Assembly (NCBI RefSeq): GCF_014642635.1
Contig: NZ_BMIQ01000005.1
Span: 248,001-312,000 of the forward strand
DNA from: Aureimonas endophytica
GTDB lineage: Bacteria > Pseudomonadota > Alphaproteobacteria > Rhizobiales > Rhizobiaceae
Length of the DNA: 64,000 bases
Direction of reading: 5' to 3'
Part shown: one piece after another, positions 19,358-30,532 of the stretch
Layout: each line of letters begins with the position of its first letter
How positions within the stretch are numbered: the stretch's first letter is position 1
Translations under genes and position numbers: made by a program
The notes under the pieces: generated by a model
What the model was told of the DNA's origin: nothing
What the model saw: the letters and a program-made list of their open reading frames with translations, nothing else
Database searches by the model: none

Positions 19358-19368
19358 AAAAGAGCCGC

Positions 19369-20886
19369 ATGCGCGCGTCGGTCGTCCTTCATCGCCAGTC
19401 CACGATCGCCCGGATCGACCCGCGCCTCTACGGCTCCTTCCTCGAACATCTCGGGCGGGCGATCTATACCGGGATCTACGAGCCGGCCCATCCAAGCGCC
19501 GACGCCGACGGCATGCGCCGCGACGTGATCGAGCTGGTGCGGGAATTGCGGGTGCCGCTCGTCCGCTATCCCGGCGGCAATTTCGTCTCGGCCTATGACT
19601 GGGAGGACGGGATCGGCCCGAAGGAGGCGCGGCCCGTCCGCCTCGACCTCGCCTGGCACACCTCGGAGAGCAACCAGGTCGGGCTGCACGAATTCGCCGA
19701 CTGGTGCGCCTCGGTCGGCGCCGAGATGATGATGGCCGTCAATCTCGGCTCGCGCGGCCTGGAGGCGGCGCGCGATCTCCTCGAATATGCCAATCATCCG
19801 GGCGGCAGCGCCTGGAGCGACCGGCGCCGCGCCAATGGCCGGGAGGCGCCCTTCGACATCCGCCTCTGGTGCCTCGGCAACGAGATGGACGGCACCTGGC
19901 AGATCGGCCACAAGACCGCCGATGAATATGGGCGCCTCGCCTACGAGACGGCAAAGGCGATGCGCGCCTTCGACAAGCGGCTGGAGCTCGTGGTCTGCGG
20001 CTCGTCGAGCTCGCACATGGCGACCTATCCGCAATGGGAGGCGACGGTCCTCGACCATACCTATGACGAGATCGACTATATCTCGCTCCATATGTATTTC
20101 GAGAACCCGGCGAAGGACACGGCGAACTATCTCGCCCGCAGCCTGGAGCTCGACGGCTATATCCGCACCGTCGCCGGCATCATCGACTTCGTGAAGGCCA
20201 AGAAGCGCTCGCGCAAGGACGTCTACATCTCCTTCGACGAGTGGAACGTCTGGTATCACTCGCGCGAGCGCGACCGGGCGATCCTCGAAGGCAATGCCGG
20301 CTGGCCGGAGGCGCCGCCGCTGCTCGAGGACGACTACACCTTCGAGGACGTGCTCCAGGTCGGCTGCATCATCAACACCTTCATCAACCGGTCGGACGTG
20401 GTGAAGATCGCCTGCCTCGCGCAGCTGGTGAACGTCATCGCGCCGATCATGACGGTGCCGGGCGGCCCGGCCTGGCGCCAGACGATCTTCTATCCCTTCC
20501 ACTTCGCCTCCGTCTTCGGCCGGGGCGAGGCGCTGCGCCTCCTGGTCGACTGCCCGACCTACGAGGCCGAGGGCGTCGGCGCGGTGCCCTATCTCGACAT
20601 CGCGGCGGTGGCCGATGCCGAAAGCGGCCATGTCACCCTCTTCATCGTCAACCGCCACCTGACGGAGGCGCTGGATCTCGACGTGGACCTCCTGGGCTGC
20701 GGCGCGATGGCGGTGGAGGACGACCGCGTGATCGCCCATCCCGATCTGGAGGCGCGCAACACCGCGAAATGCCCGGACGCCGTCACCCCTGTCGCCGGCC
20801 AGGGCGCCGAGGTCGCGGCCGGGCGGCTTCGCGCGGCGATCGCGCCGCTCAGCTACCGCATGATCCGCCTGCGGGCCGTCCGCTAG
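19369..20886 (+). CDS. abfA: Alpha-N-arabinofuranosidase, GH51
   Basis: 505-residue GH51 enzyme. The acid/base Glu172 lies in CLGNEMDG and the nucleophile Glu291 in SFDEWNVWY, positions close to those of characterised GH51 arabinofuranosidases. The N-terminal LYGSFLEHLGRAIYTGIY and YPGGNFVSAYDWEDGIGP segments are also family hallmarks. No signal peptide is visible, so it acts in the cytoplasm on imported arabino-oligosaccharides. A CUT1 transporter follows on the same strand, consistent with import then hydrolysis to L-arabinose. Confidence 0.95.
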   Translation: MRASVVLHRQSTIARIDPRLYGSFLEHLGRAIYTGIYEPAHPSADADGMRRDVIELVRELRVPLVRYPGGNFVSAYDWEDGIGPKEARPVRLDLAWHTSESNQVGLHEFADWCASVGAEMMMAVNLGSRGLEAARDLLEYANHPGGSAWSDRRRANGREAPFDIRLWCLGNEMDGTWQIGHKTADEYGRLAYETAKAMRAFDKRLELVVCGSSSSHMATYPQWEATVLDHTYDEIDYISLHMYFENPAKDTANYLARSLELDGYIRTVAGIIDFVKAKKRSRKDVYISFDEWNVWYHSRERDRAILEGNAGWPEAPPLLEDDYTFEDVLQVGCIINTFINRSDVVKIACLAQLVNVIAPIMTVPGGPAWRQTIFYPFHFASVFGRGEALRLLVDCPTYEAEGVGAVPYLDIAAVADAESGHVTLFIVNRHLTEALDLDVDLLGCGAMAVEDDRVIAHPDLEARNTAKCPDAVTPVAGQGAEVAAGRLRAAIAPLSYRMIRLRAVR

Positions 20887-20992
20887 ACGCCGCGAACCGC
20901 CGGAGGGCCCGCCGCATGTTTCTTCCCCGCCATGGCATCGTCTTTCCCGGCGAAGGGGCACGGCAGCGGCGCAGCGCCCTGCGGAGGCCGGC

Positions 20993-22088
<1,096 letters not shown>

Positions 22089-22096
<8 letters not shown>

Positions 22097-22991
22097 GCGC
22101 CCCGGCATCCGGCGCCGGGCGCCGGTCGACGCGCCGCTCTGGCGCAACGCCCTCTTCGTGGCGCCCTATCTCCTCGTCTTCGCGGGGCTTCTCGTCGCGC
22201 CGCTTCTCTGGAGCTTCTGGATCAGCCTGCACCGGGCGAATGCCTTCGCGCTCGGCCGCTTCGTCGGCTTCGACAACTATTTTCGCCTCTTCAACGACCG
22301 CATCTTCCTCCAGGCGATCGGCAACACGCTCTATTTCGTCCTTCTCACCGTGCCGGCCCTCGCCGTCGCGGGCCTCCTCCTGGCGCTCGCCCTCAACCGC
22401 CGGACGCGGCTCGCCGCCGTGCTGCGCGGCGTGTTCTTCGCCTCCTCCGTCCTGTCCGTCACCATCGTCACCCTCGTCTGGCGCATGGTCTTCATGCCGC
22501 GCTTCGGCCTCCTCGACATGATCTGCGGCTGGTTCGGCCGGACAGTGCCGCCCTTCCTGTCCGATCCGCATCTCGCGATGCTTGCCGTGGCGATCGCCAC
22601 GATCTGGTGGTCGCTCGGCCTGCCGATGATGCTGTTCCTCGCCGCGCTCCAGCAGATCCCGGACGATCTCTTCGAAGCCGCCGCGCTCGACAATGCGAGC
22701 CGCTGGCAGAGCTTCCGCCGGATCACCTTCCCGGCGATCCGCCGCAGCGTCGTCCTCGTCGCGGTCATCCAGATCGTCTTCCAGTTCCAGCTCTTCGGCC
22801 AGGCGCGGCTGCTGACGAATGGCGGCCCGAACAACGTCACGACGCCGATCGTCCTCTACATCTACGACGCGGCCTTCCGGAAATGGGATCTGGGGCTCGG
22901 GGCGGCAGCCTCGCAGCTGCTCTTCGTCCTGATCCTTCTCGCGGCCATGGCGCAGCTTCTCCTCGCCCGCCGCAAGGGAGACGCCGCGTGA
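22089..22991 (+). CDS. CUT1 sugar ABC transporter permease (MalF type)
   Basis: 300-residue permease with six membrane segments and the EAA loop (DDLFEAAALDNASRWQSFRRI). The ATG at 22089 gives an 8-base overlap with the ATPase gene. Pairs with the downstream MalG-type permease for uptake of arabinose-containing oligosaccharides, inferred from abfA. Confidence 0.9.
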
Positions 22992-23842
22992 GCCGCCGGC
23001 CGATAAGGCGCGGCGGCGCCGGACCGGCGGCGACCGACCGGCTGATCCTCGGCGCGACGCTCGTTCTCGCGCTCCTGATGCTGGCGCCGCTTCTCTGGGT
23101 GGCGGCCCTCTCCTTCAAGGACAATGGCGAGCTGATGGTCAGCATGGACCGGGTGTTCCACGCGCCCTACACGCTGCGCAACTATGCCAGCATCCTCGCC
23201 ACGTCCTCGGTCTTCCGCTGGATCGCGAACAGCCTGATCGTGGCGGGCGGCACCACGCTCGGCACGCTGATCCTCTCCTCGCTCGCCGGCTACGGCTTCG
23301 CCCGGCTCGACTTTCCGGGCCGCGACGCGCTCTTCGTCATCGTCCTCGCCGGGCTCGCCGTTCCCGAACAGGCGGTGCTCATCGCACGCCACCAGATCTT
23401 CGGCTGGCTGAACTTCCACAACACCTATCACGGGCTGATCCTGCCCGGCCTGTCCGCGCCCTTCGGCGTGTTCCTGATGACGCAATATTTTCGGGCCATC
23501 CCGAAGGAGCTGGACGAGGCGGCGCTGCTCGACAATGCCGGCCGGTTCAAGATCTTCTGGAAGGTTCTTCTGCCGCTGACGCTGCCGGCGCAGGCGACGC
23601 TCGGCATCTTCACCTTCCTCAACAGCTGGAACGACTATTCCTGGCCGCTGATCTCAGCCACCAGCAAGGAGATGTTCACGCTCACCATGGGCATCGCCTC
23701 GACGCAGACCAATTTCGCGCAGTCGGACGGCGTCGGCTACCTGATGGCGCAGGCCGTCTTCGCCGGGGCGCCGATCCTCGTCGTCTATCTCTTCTTCCAG
23801 AAATACATCGTCACCGCCGTGTCCGGCGCCGCCGTCCGCTAG
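22988..23842 (+). CDS. CUT1 sugar ABC transporter permease (MalG type)
   Basis: 284 residues with a GTG start overlapping the upstream stop by 4 bases (GTGA). Six membrane segments and the EAA loop (IPKELDEAALLDNAGRFKIF) are visible. C terminus VTAVSGAAVR is typical of MalG/AraQ proteins. Second half of the heterodimeric permease. Confidence 0.9.
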   Translation: MSRRPIRRGGAGPAATDRLILGATLVLALLMLAPLLWVAALSFKDNGELMVSMDRVFHAPYTLRNYASILATSSVFRWIANSLIVAGGTTLGTLILSSLAGYGFARLDFPGRDALFVIVLAGLAVPEQAVLIARHQIFGWLNFHNTYHGLILPGLSAPFGVFLMTQYFRAIPKELDEAALLDNAGRFKIFWKVLLPLTLPAQATLGIFTFLNSWNDYSWPLISATSKEMFTLTMGIASTQTNFAQSDGVGYLMAQAVFAGAPILVVYLFFQKYIVTAVSGAAVR

Positions 23843-23909
23843 GGACGCCGCGCCTTCTCCCGCCTCGAACCGAAGCCCGCCCGGGCTTGCCTGACCGGAG
23901 ACTGAAGCC

Positions 23910-25238
23910 ATGCGAAACGCCGTCCGACGCCCGATCCTCGCGGTCGCCTCCGTCCTCGCCATGCTGATCGGCGCCAGCCCGGCGCTCGCCGTCACCGAGG
24001 TGAAGCTTCAGCATTTCTTCGGCGCCTGCGAGGCCGAGTTCGGCACCAATACCGACATCCGCAAGGCGACGGGCGAATGCGGCATCCTCACCTCGCTGAT
24101 CAACGAGTTCAATGCCGAAAATCCCGACACCCATGTCTCGGTCACGACCGTCGAATGGCCGGGCTACGACCAGCTGACCGCGCAATTCGCGGCCGGCGAC
24201 CCGCCGGACATCATCTCCATTCATCTCTCGGCGATCTCAGACTATCAGTCGAACGGGCTGCTCCTGCCGCTCGACGCGATGCTGGCCGACAAGGGCATCC
24301 ATGCCGAGGACTTCACGCCGGCGGCGCGGGAGGGCGTGACGAAGGAGGGCCAGCTCTACGGCCTGCCGATGGACAATTGGACCATCCTCTTCCACGTCAA
24401 TCTCGATCTCTTCCGGCAGGCGGGGCTCCTGAACCCCGACGGCACGCCGAAGCTGCCGACGAGCGTGGACGAACTCCTCGAACAGGCCCGGCTTTTCAAG
24501 GAGAAGACCGGCAAGCCCTATTTCGTCCAGCCGCTGGTCAACAACAATGCGAGCTTCGCAGCCTTCTTCTACACCTTCCTCTTCCAGCAGAATGCCAGCC
24601 TCTTCGCCGATCCGGGGAAAGCCGGGGTCGACACGCCCGAGGCCCGGAAGGTCGCCGAGATGTACAAGGCGATCTACGACCAGGGCGACACGCTGAAGGA
24701 TCTCGACTACGCGGCCAGCGTCAACGCCTTCCTGGCGGGCGATGCGGGCGTCAATCTCAACGGAACCTGGGTCATCGGCGACTACACCGCCGCGTCGCGG
24801 ACCGCCGGGACGGCGCTGAACAAGGGCGGCTACGCGGTCTATCCCTTTCCCCAGCTCTTCCCCGGCCGGAAGGCGCAATATGCCAACGGCCATGCCTGGG
24901 CCGTGTCCCGCAAGGACCGCTCGGCGGAGGAAAGCGCCGCGATCGCGAAATTCCTGAGCTTCTTCGAGAAGAACGACTTCGAATGGGCGCGCACCGGCCA
25001 TCTGCCGGCCGTCCGGGCGGTGCTCGACCAGCCGGAATTCCAGTCGCTGCCGCATCGCGACACGCTGGCCCCGATCGCCGCGCTCGGCACGGCGCTGCCG
25101 TCCACCGTCCAGCGCCAGTTCGCCATCCAGGACATCGTCGGCCAGGAACTCGGCGCCGCCGTCACCGGCCAGAAGGAGATCGGCGCCGCGCTGTCCGACA
25201 TGGAGGCCCGCATCGACGAGATGCTGGCGAATCTCTGA
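23910..25238 (+). CDS. Extracellular sugar-binding protein of the abfA-linked ABC transporter
   Basis: 442 residues with a signal peptide ending near residue 26 (ASPALAV). Body is a family-1 extracellular solute-binding protein (LITSLINEFNAENPDTHVS-like early segment, LYGLPMDNWTILFHVNLDLF, NLNGTWVIGDY). Unusually the binding protein gene is last in the operon. Ligand is inferred to be an arabino-oligosaccharide from the GH51 enzyme upstream. Confidence 0.9.
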   Translation: MRNAVRRPILAVASVLAMLIGASPALAVTEVKLQHFFGACEAEFGTNTDIRKATGECGILTSLINEFNAENPDTHVSVTTVEWPGYDQLTAQFAAGDPPDIISIHLSAISDYQSNGLLLPLDAMLADKGIHAEDFTPAAREGVTKEGQLYGLPMDNWTILFHVNLDLFRQAGLLNPDGTPKLPTSVDELLEQARLFKEKTGKPYFVQPLVNNNASFAAFFYTFLFQQNASLFADPGKAGVDTPEARKVAEMYKAIYDQGDTLKDLDYAASVNAFLAGDAGVNLNGTWVIGDYTAASRTAGTALNKGGYAVYPFPQLFPGRKAQYANGHAWAVSRKDRSAEESAAIAKFLSFFEKNDFEWARTGHLPAVRAVLDQPEFQSLPHRDTLAPIAALGTALPSTVQRQFAIQDIVGQELGAAVTGQKEIGAALSDMEARIDEMLANL

Positions 25239-25343
25239 GCCGCCGAGCGTTCCCGGAGCAAGGATCACCGGACCGTCGCCGGTCAGAAGGACGACGGTCG
25301 CGGCGGGCTCGCCGTCCGAGTGCCATCTTCGGGCGGCTGTCCG

Positions 25344-25363
25344 CCGCCCGGCCCGCCGGGCGG
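25344..25363. terminator. Hairpin between convergent operons
   Basis: CCGCCCGGC, two bases, then GCCGGGCGG form a 9-bp stem between the binding-protein gene (+) and the M20 gene (-). It probably serves as a bidirectional terminator. Confidence 0.5.
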
Positions 25364-25383
25364 CCCCTCGACCTCGAAGCGTG

Positions 25384-26688
25384 TCAGGCCGGCTCGCCCC
25401 GCGCCACGAGGCCGCACCATTCGGCGACGAACAGCGCCAGGACGAGGGTGGTCTCGCTCATGCTGGCGAGATCGGTCCGCTCGCCGCTGGTATGGGAGCC
25501 GCTGCCGCACGAGCCGTAACAGAGCGCCGGCATGTTGTAATAGAGCCCGTATTGCCGGATGTCGGACGTCGCCTGGAGGACCATCGGCTCCAGTTCGTGG
25601 CCGAGCACCGTGCGATGGGCACGGGCCAGGGCCGCCTCGGCCTCCGAGCCTTCCTCCAGCACATAGCCCTCGGCCTGGAAGCCGATCCATTCGACCCCCG
25701 GCGCCGCACTGCCATGCGCCGCCGCGTCGGCCTCGACCGCCGCCACGATCCGCCCGCGCACATCTGCGAGGTCCGTTCCGGGCAGGACGCCCATGCGGCA
25801 GTCGAGATCGCACCAGGAGGGGACCATGCCGATCCAGTCCCCGCCGGCGATCTTGCCGACCGAGAGCTTGATCGGCCGCTCGATGTCGCCGTACCAGGGC
25901 GAGGCGTGGGCGATGCCGTTATAGTGTGCCGCCACCGCCTCCAACGCGCCGATCATCCGATAGGCGGCGAGGATGGCGCTCTCGCCCTTCTGAGTTTCGA
26001 GGACGTGCGCGGCGCGGCCCTTGATCCGCACGCGGAACCAGACCGAGCCGAGCTGCGCGCGCACGATGCGGTTGTCGGTCACTTCCGGGATCAGGCAGGC
26101 ATCGGCCTTGTAGCCGCGCACCAGCGTCGAGAGGGCGCCGTTGCCGGTGCATTCCTCCTCGCTCACCGTCTCGACATGGACCCGCCCGCCCGGGACGAAT
26201 CCGGCCTCGGCCAGCGCGTCGAGGGCGAAGACCATCGCCGCGACGCCGACCTTCATGTCGTTGACGCCGCGCCCGGTTATGAAGCCGTCCGCCACGCGCG
26301 GCTCGAAGGGATCGTGCTCCCACTGGTCGAGCGGTCCGGCCGGCACGACGTCGATATGGCCCTGGAGAATGAGGCTGCGGCCCTCGGCGCCGGCGGGCGG
26401 CGTCGCGACGACCTGCCAGAGCCGGTCCTCGTCGGCGCCGACCGTCGGCGAATGGCCGGGCAGGCCCGCCATCGGCACCTCGGCGAGCCGGTAGCGATCG
26501 ATCGCCCAGCCGCGCCGGGCGAACTCCTCCGCCAGCCAGCGCTGGCAGGCCTCGTCCCGGCCGCGCGTGCTGGCGAAGCGCGCCAACTGGCGCAGCCATT
26601 CGATCTGGCGCGGGGCCGCGTCGCGGATGATCGCCTGAAGGCGCGTCCTCAGCGCCGCGCCGTCCGGGCCGGGTGTCGGTCGAGGCAT
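25384..26688 (-). CDS. M20-family metallopeptidase / ArgE-DapE-type deacylase
   Basis: 434-residue zinc amidohydrolase. The M20 signature is intact: HIDVVP (metal His, catalytic-region Asp), GRGVNDMKVG (bridging Asp) and SEEECTGNG (catalytic Glu and metal Glu), plus a C-terminal His in GSGSHTSGE. Family members remove N-acyl or N-carbamoyl groups from amino acids. It is the last gene of a minus-strand operon with HyuB and HyuA, 77 bases after HyuB, so hydrolysis of an N-carbamoyl or N-acyl product of ring opening is a reasonable inference. The ATG at 26688 is the first of the conserved frame. Confidence 0.88.
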   Translation of the reverse strand: MPRPTPGPDGAALRTRLQAIIRDAAPRQIEWLRQLARFASTRGRDEACQRWLAEEFARRGWAIDRYRLAEVPMAGLPGHSPTVGADEDRLWQVVATPPAGAEGRSLILQGHIDVVPAGPLDQWEHDPFEPRVADGFITGRGVNDMKVGVAAMVFALDALAEAGFVPGGRVHVETVSEEECTGNGALSTLVRGYKADACLIPEVTDNRIVRAQLGSVWFRVRIKGRAAHVLETQKGESAILAAYRMIGALEAVAAHYNGIAHASPWYGDIERPIKLSVGKIAGGDWIGMVPSWCDLDCRMGVLPGTDLADVRGRIVAAVEADAAAHGSAAPGVEWIGFQAEGYVLEEGSEAEAALARAHRTVLGHELEPMVLQATSDIRQYGLYYNMPALCYGSCGSGSHTSGERTDLASMSETTLVLALFVAEWCGLVARGEPA

Positions 26689-26765
26689 GGTCGAGTCCGT
26701 CGAAAGGGGGAGGGAGGGCGGCACCGGCGCGGCGCCGCCCGGAAGCGTCGGGCGCGATCCGGCGC

Positions 26766-28430
26766 TCAGGTCTCGAAGCCGTAGATCTCGCGGGCGCGCT
26801 CGGGGGTCAGATAGCCGTCCTTCAGGTCCTCGGCGACCGCTTCGCGGCTGCGCTCGCGCGGATCGCCGTAGCCACCGCCATTGCCGGTGACGACGCGGAT
26901 GACGTCGCCCGCGTTCACGGCGACATTGGTCGCGAAGGACAGGCGCTCGCGCGTGCCGTCCTTGCGGCGCAGCTCGACATAGTTGGTCGAGCCGTCGCGC
27001 CCGCCGGCGACGCCCCAGGGCGGGATGCGCGAGCGCGTATAGCCGACCGACAGGAAGTTGTCGTCCGCGCGCACCCGGTAATGGACGTCGATGCCCTTGC
27101 CGCCGCGCCATTGCCCCTCGCCGCCCGGCTCGGCATTCAGCGCCGCCTGATCGACGCTGAGGCCGTAGCGCGCCTCCGCCACCTCGGCCGGGCAGTTGAA
27201 GGTCTCGCCGTGGAAGCCGGAGAACTGGCCGCTCGGCCCGTCGCGTCCCTCCCAGGCACCCCAGCCGCCGAGCTGCGGCTCGACGATCGTGTAGTGCCGC
27301 CCGGTCTCGGGATGCGGGCCGCCCACCACCGTGCCGCAGATCGAAGCGAAATTGCCCGCCGGCACCACGCCGGGAAACCACGAGGCGAAGGCGCGCAGCA
27401 GCATGTCGAAGGCACGGATCTCCACCTCGGAATAATAGCCGAGGGCGCCCGGCGCCTCGACATGGAAGATGGTGCCCGGCCGGGTCACCACCTGGAGAGG
27501 CCGGAAGAAGCCGCCATTGCCGGGCGCGTCCGGGTCGGTGAAGGCCTTGAAGGCGAGCTGCACCGCGATCTCGGTGCCTTCCCGGCTGGAATTGGAGGAG
27601 CCCTTCTGCCGGGGATTGTCGCTGAGATCGACGACGAAGGCGTCCTCGCGGATCGTCATCGTCACGCGATGCATGGCGCCGCTGTCCTGCTCCTCCTCGA
27701 AGGTGAAGCTGCCCTTCGGCAAGGCCTGCAAGGCGGCGCGCGCCCGGCGCTCGCCGAGCCGCATATAGTCCTCCATCGCCGCCTCGAACGTGTCGGCGCC
27801 GTATTTGGCGACGAGTTCGAGCACCCGCTTCTCGCCGATCTTCAGGCCGGAGATTCCGGCCCAGAGATCGCCGCGCAGGAAGTCGGGCAGCCGCGTGTTG
27901 ACTTCGAGGATGTCGAACACGGCGCGGTTCGGCCGCCCCTCCTCGAAGAGCTTCACCGCCGGGATGCGCACGCCTTCCTGGAAGATCTCCGTCGCCTCCG
28001 AGGACATCGAGCCGGGCACGCTGCCGCCGACATCGTTCCAATGCGCGATGTTGGCGACGAAGGCCACCAGCCGCTCGCCGTCGAAGACGGGCGCGACCAG
28101 CACCATGTCGTTGAGATGCGTGACGCCGCCGAAATAGGGATCGTTCGAGGCGAAGACGTCGCCCGGCCGCACCTCGGCGAGCGCGAATTTCTTCAGGATG
28201 CCGCGCACCGCCTTGTCCAGCACGCCGATGAAGGCGGGAATGCCGGCGCCGGATGCCGCGATCTGGCCATGGCGGTCGAGGATCGAGGTCGAGAGGTCGA
28301 GCACCTCGTAGATGATCGCGCTCATCGAGGTCTTGCGCTGCGCGACGAACATCTCGTCGGCGACGGCCTCCAGCGCGTTCTGGATGATGTCGAAGGTGAC
28401 CGGGTCGAAGTCCTTCGTGGCGATGGTCAT
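26766..28430 (-). CDS. hyuB: Hydantoinase B / 5-oxoprolinase beta-type subunit (HyuB)
   Basis: 554 residues. Family motifs visible are FVAQRKTSMSAIIYEVLDLS near the N terminus, GDVFASNDPYFGGVTHLNDM, and a Gly-rich C-terminal part (GSTNYVELRRKDG, VVTGNGGGYGDP). With HyuA it forms ATP-dependent lactam/hydantoin-opening or acetone/acetophenone-carboxylase-like complexes. Start is 3 bases after the HyuA stop. The substrate is not determined; the M20 hydrolase and sugar-type ABC importer in the operon suggest a cyclic amide or conjugated derivative. Confidence 0.9.
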   Translation of the reverse strand: MTIATKDFDPVTFDIIQNALEAVADEMFVAQRKTSMSAIIYEVLDLSTSILDRHGQIAASGAGIPAFIGVLDKAVRGILKKFALAEVRPGDVFASNDPYFGGVTHLNDMVLVAPVFDGERLVAFVANIAHWNDVGGSVPGSMSSEATEIFQEGVRIPAVKLFEEGRPNRAVFDILEVNTRLPDFLRGDLWAGISGLKIGEKRVLELVAKYGADTFEAAMEDYMRLGERRARAALQALPKGSFTFEEEQDSGAMHRVTMTIREDAFVVDLSDNPRQKGSSNSSREGTEIAVQLAFKAFTDPDAPGNGGFFRPLQVVTRPGTIFHVEAPGALGYYSEVEIRAFDMLLRAFASWFPGVVPAGNFASICGTVVGGPHPETGRHYTIVEPQLGGWGAWEGRDGPSGQFSGFHGETFNCPAEVAEARYGLSVDQAALNAEPGGEGQWRGGKGIDVHYRVRADDNFLSVGYTRSRIPPWGVAGGRDGSTNYVELRRKDGTRERLSFATNVAVNAGDVIRVVTGNGGGYGDPRERSREAVAEDLKDGYLTPERAREIYGFET

Positions 28431-28433
28431 GGC

Positions 28434-30503
28434 TCAGCCCCGGATCTCGATATGGGTATTGCCGAAATCGTCGATCGACACGCGGTTGCCCGGATGGACG
28501 ACGATGGTCGTGCCGGGGTCCTCGATGATCGCCGGCCCCGCGAAGCGCATGCCGGGCTCGAACTTCGTCGCGTCGTAGATCGTCGCCTCGTGGATGCCGT
28601 CGGTGGCGTAGTCGACGGTCCGCCGGCCCTTCACCGCGCCGTCGAGCGACGCGCCCGTGACCGAGAGCCGGGCGAGCTCCAGCTTGCCGACCTCGCTGGA
28701 GGCGATGAGATGCAGGCCGATGATCTCCACTTCGGCCGCGAGGCGATAGGTATATTCGCGCTCGTAGATCCCGTGGAAGGCCGCCACCATGCCGGCGATC
28801 TCGTCGGGACCGATCCGGGTCGGCTCGATCGGCACCTCGACGGCGAATTCCTGGTTGCGGTAGCGGCAGCGCACCAGGGGCCGCAGCGCCACGCGCTCGC
28901 GTGCCACGCCTTCGCGCGCGAACTCGGCGCGGGCCTGCTCGGCGATGGTCTGGAACAGCGCGTCGAGCCCGGCATGGTCGTCGGCGTCGAGAAGGCGCGT
29001 CGCGAAATAGTCGCGCCTGAGGTCGCTCATCATCATGCCCCAGGCGGAGAAGACCGGGGCGCCGCGCGGGATCACCACCTTACGCACGCCGAGCTCCTGG
29101 CCGAGCGCCACGCCATGCATCGGCCCGCCGCCGCCGAAGACGACGAGCGTGAAGTCGCGCGGATCGTAGCCGCGATTGACGGAAACGAGCTTCAGCGCGT
29201 TCACCATGTTGGAATTGGCGATCCGCACGATGCCGCGCGCCACCTCCGCCGGCTCGGTGCCGAGCTTTGCCGCGAGCTCGGCCAGCGTCGCCCGCACCGC
29301 CGCCATGTCGGCCTCGACGGCGCCTCCGCAGAAATAGTCCGGGTTGATGCGGCCGAGCGCCAGATTGGCGTCGGTCGTGGTGGCGTTCGTGCCGCCCCGG
29401 CCATAGGCGGCGGGGCCGGGCATCGCACCCGCCGATCGCGGCCCGACATGCAGCTTGCCGAAGGCATCCACCGAGGCGATCGAGCCGCCGCCATTGCCGA
29501 TTTCGACGAGATCGACCACCGGCACCATGATCGGATAGCCGGCCGAGCGGCGGTTGCGCTCGATCCAGTAATCCGTCTTGATCTTCACCTGACCGCCCTC
29601 GATCAGCGAGCATTTCGCCGTCGTGCCGCCGATGTCGAGGGCGAGCACGTCCGGCTCGCCGATGATGCGGCCGAGTTCGGCCGCGCCCCAGAAGCCGGAG
29701 GCGGGGCCCGATTCCACCATGGTGATCGGCACGGCCTTGGCGGCTTCGACCGAGTCGACGCCGCAATTCGACTGCATCACGAAGAGATTGCCGCGATAGC
29801 CCTTGTCCGAGAGGCCGGCGCGCAGCCTCTCCAGATACTGCTCGGCCTTCGGCTGGACATAGGCGGAGAGGACCGTCGTGTTGGTCCGCTCGTATTCGCG
29901 CCATTCGCGGGTGATCTGGTGCGAGGCGACGGCGCTCGCCTCCGGCCAGAGCTGCCGGACGGCGGCGAGGACCGCTTCCTCATGCGCGGGATTGGCATAG
30001 GCGTGGAGGAGGCAGATCGCCACCGCCTCGACGCCCGCCGCCCGGAAGTCGTCGAGGATCGCGGGCAGGCCGGCGAGGTCGAGCGGCACGGTCTCCGCGC
30101 CACGATAGTCCATCCGCCCCGGTACCTCGCGCCGCAGGTGGCGGCGCACGAAGGGCTCGGGCTTCACATACATGAGGTTGAAGAAGTCCGGCCGGTTGCC
30201 GCGCCCGATCTCCAGGACGTCGCGGAAGCCCTCGGTGGTGATGAGGCCGACACGCGCGCCCTTGCGTTCGGTCAGGGCGTTGATGACGACGGTCGTGCCA
30301 TGCGCGAAGAAGTCCACCTGGCCGATATCGACCCCCGCCTTCTCGAGGACGTCGAGGACGCCCTTCTCGAAATTCGGCGGCGTCGTGTCCGATTTCTCGG
30401 TGCGGATGGTCTGCCGGCCGGTCGCGGGGTCCGTCTCGAAATAGACGAGGTCGGTGAACGTGCCGCCGACATCGGTGGAAACGCGCGTGACCTTCTCGGT
30501 CAT
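28434..30503 (-). CDS. hyuA: Hydantoinase A / 5-oxoprolinase alpha-type subunit (HyuA)
   Basis: 689 residues. N-terminal STDVGGTFTDLVYFE and central LDIGGTTAKCSLIEGG are the two phosphate-binding motifs of the ASKHA-type HyuA fold; VVFGGGGPMHGVALGQELG lies in the C-terminal half. The ATG at 30503 is preferred over upstream in-frame starts (ATG 30527, GTG 30536) because GGAGA lies 8 bases before it and residues after it match the family N terminus. It partners HyuB directly downstream and overlaps or abuts the permease gene upstream. Confidence 0.9.
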   Translation of the reverse strand: MTEKVTRVSTDVGGTFTDLVYFETDPATGRQTIRTEKSDTTPPNFEKGVLDVLEKAGVDIGQVDFFAHGTTVVINALTERKGARVGLITTEGFRDVLEIGRGNRPDFFNLMYVKPEPFVRRHLRREVPGRMDYRGAETVPLDLAGLPAILDDFRAAGVEAVAICLLHAYANPAHEEAVLAAVRQLWPEASAVASHQITREWREYERTNTTVLSAYVQPKAEQYLERLRAGLSDKGYRGNLFVMQSNCGVDSVEAAKAVPITMVESGPASGFWGAAELGRIIGEPDVLALDIGGTTAKCSLIEGGQVKIKTDYWIERNRRSAGYPIMVPVVDLVEIGNGGGSIASVDAFGKLHVGPRSAGAMPGPAAYGRGGTNATTTDANLALGRINPDYFCGGAVEADMAAVRATLAELAAKLGTEPAEVARGIVRIANSNMVNALKLVSVNRGYDPRDFTLVVFGGGGPMHGVALGQELGVRKVVIPRGAPVFSAWGMMMSDLRRDYFATRLLDADDHAGLDALFQTIAEQARAEFAREGVARERVALRPLVRCRYRNQEFAVEVPIEPTRIGPDEIAGMVAAFHGIYEREYTYRLAAEVEIIGLHLIASSEVGKLELARLSVTGASLDGAVKGRRTVDYATDGIHEATIYDATKFEPGMRFAGPAIIEDPGTTIVVHPGNRVSIDDFGNTHIEIRG

Positions 30504-30532
30504 GAGGAAATTCTCCGTCGAAGCCATGTCGT

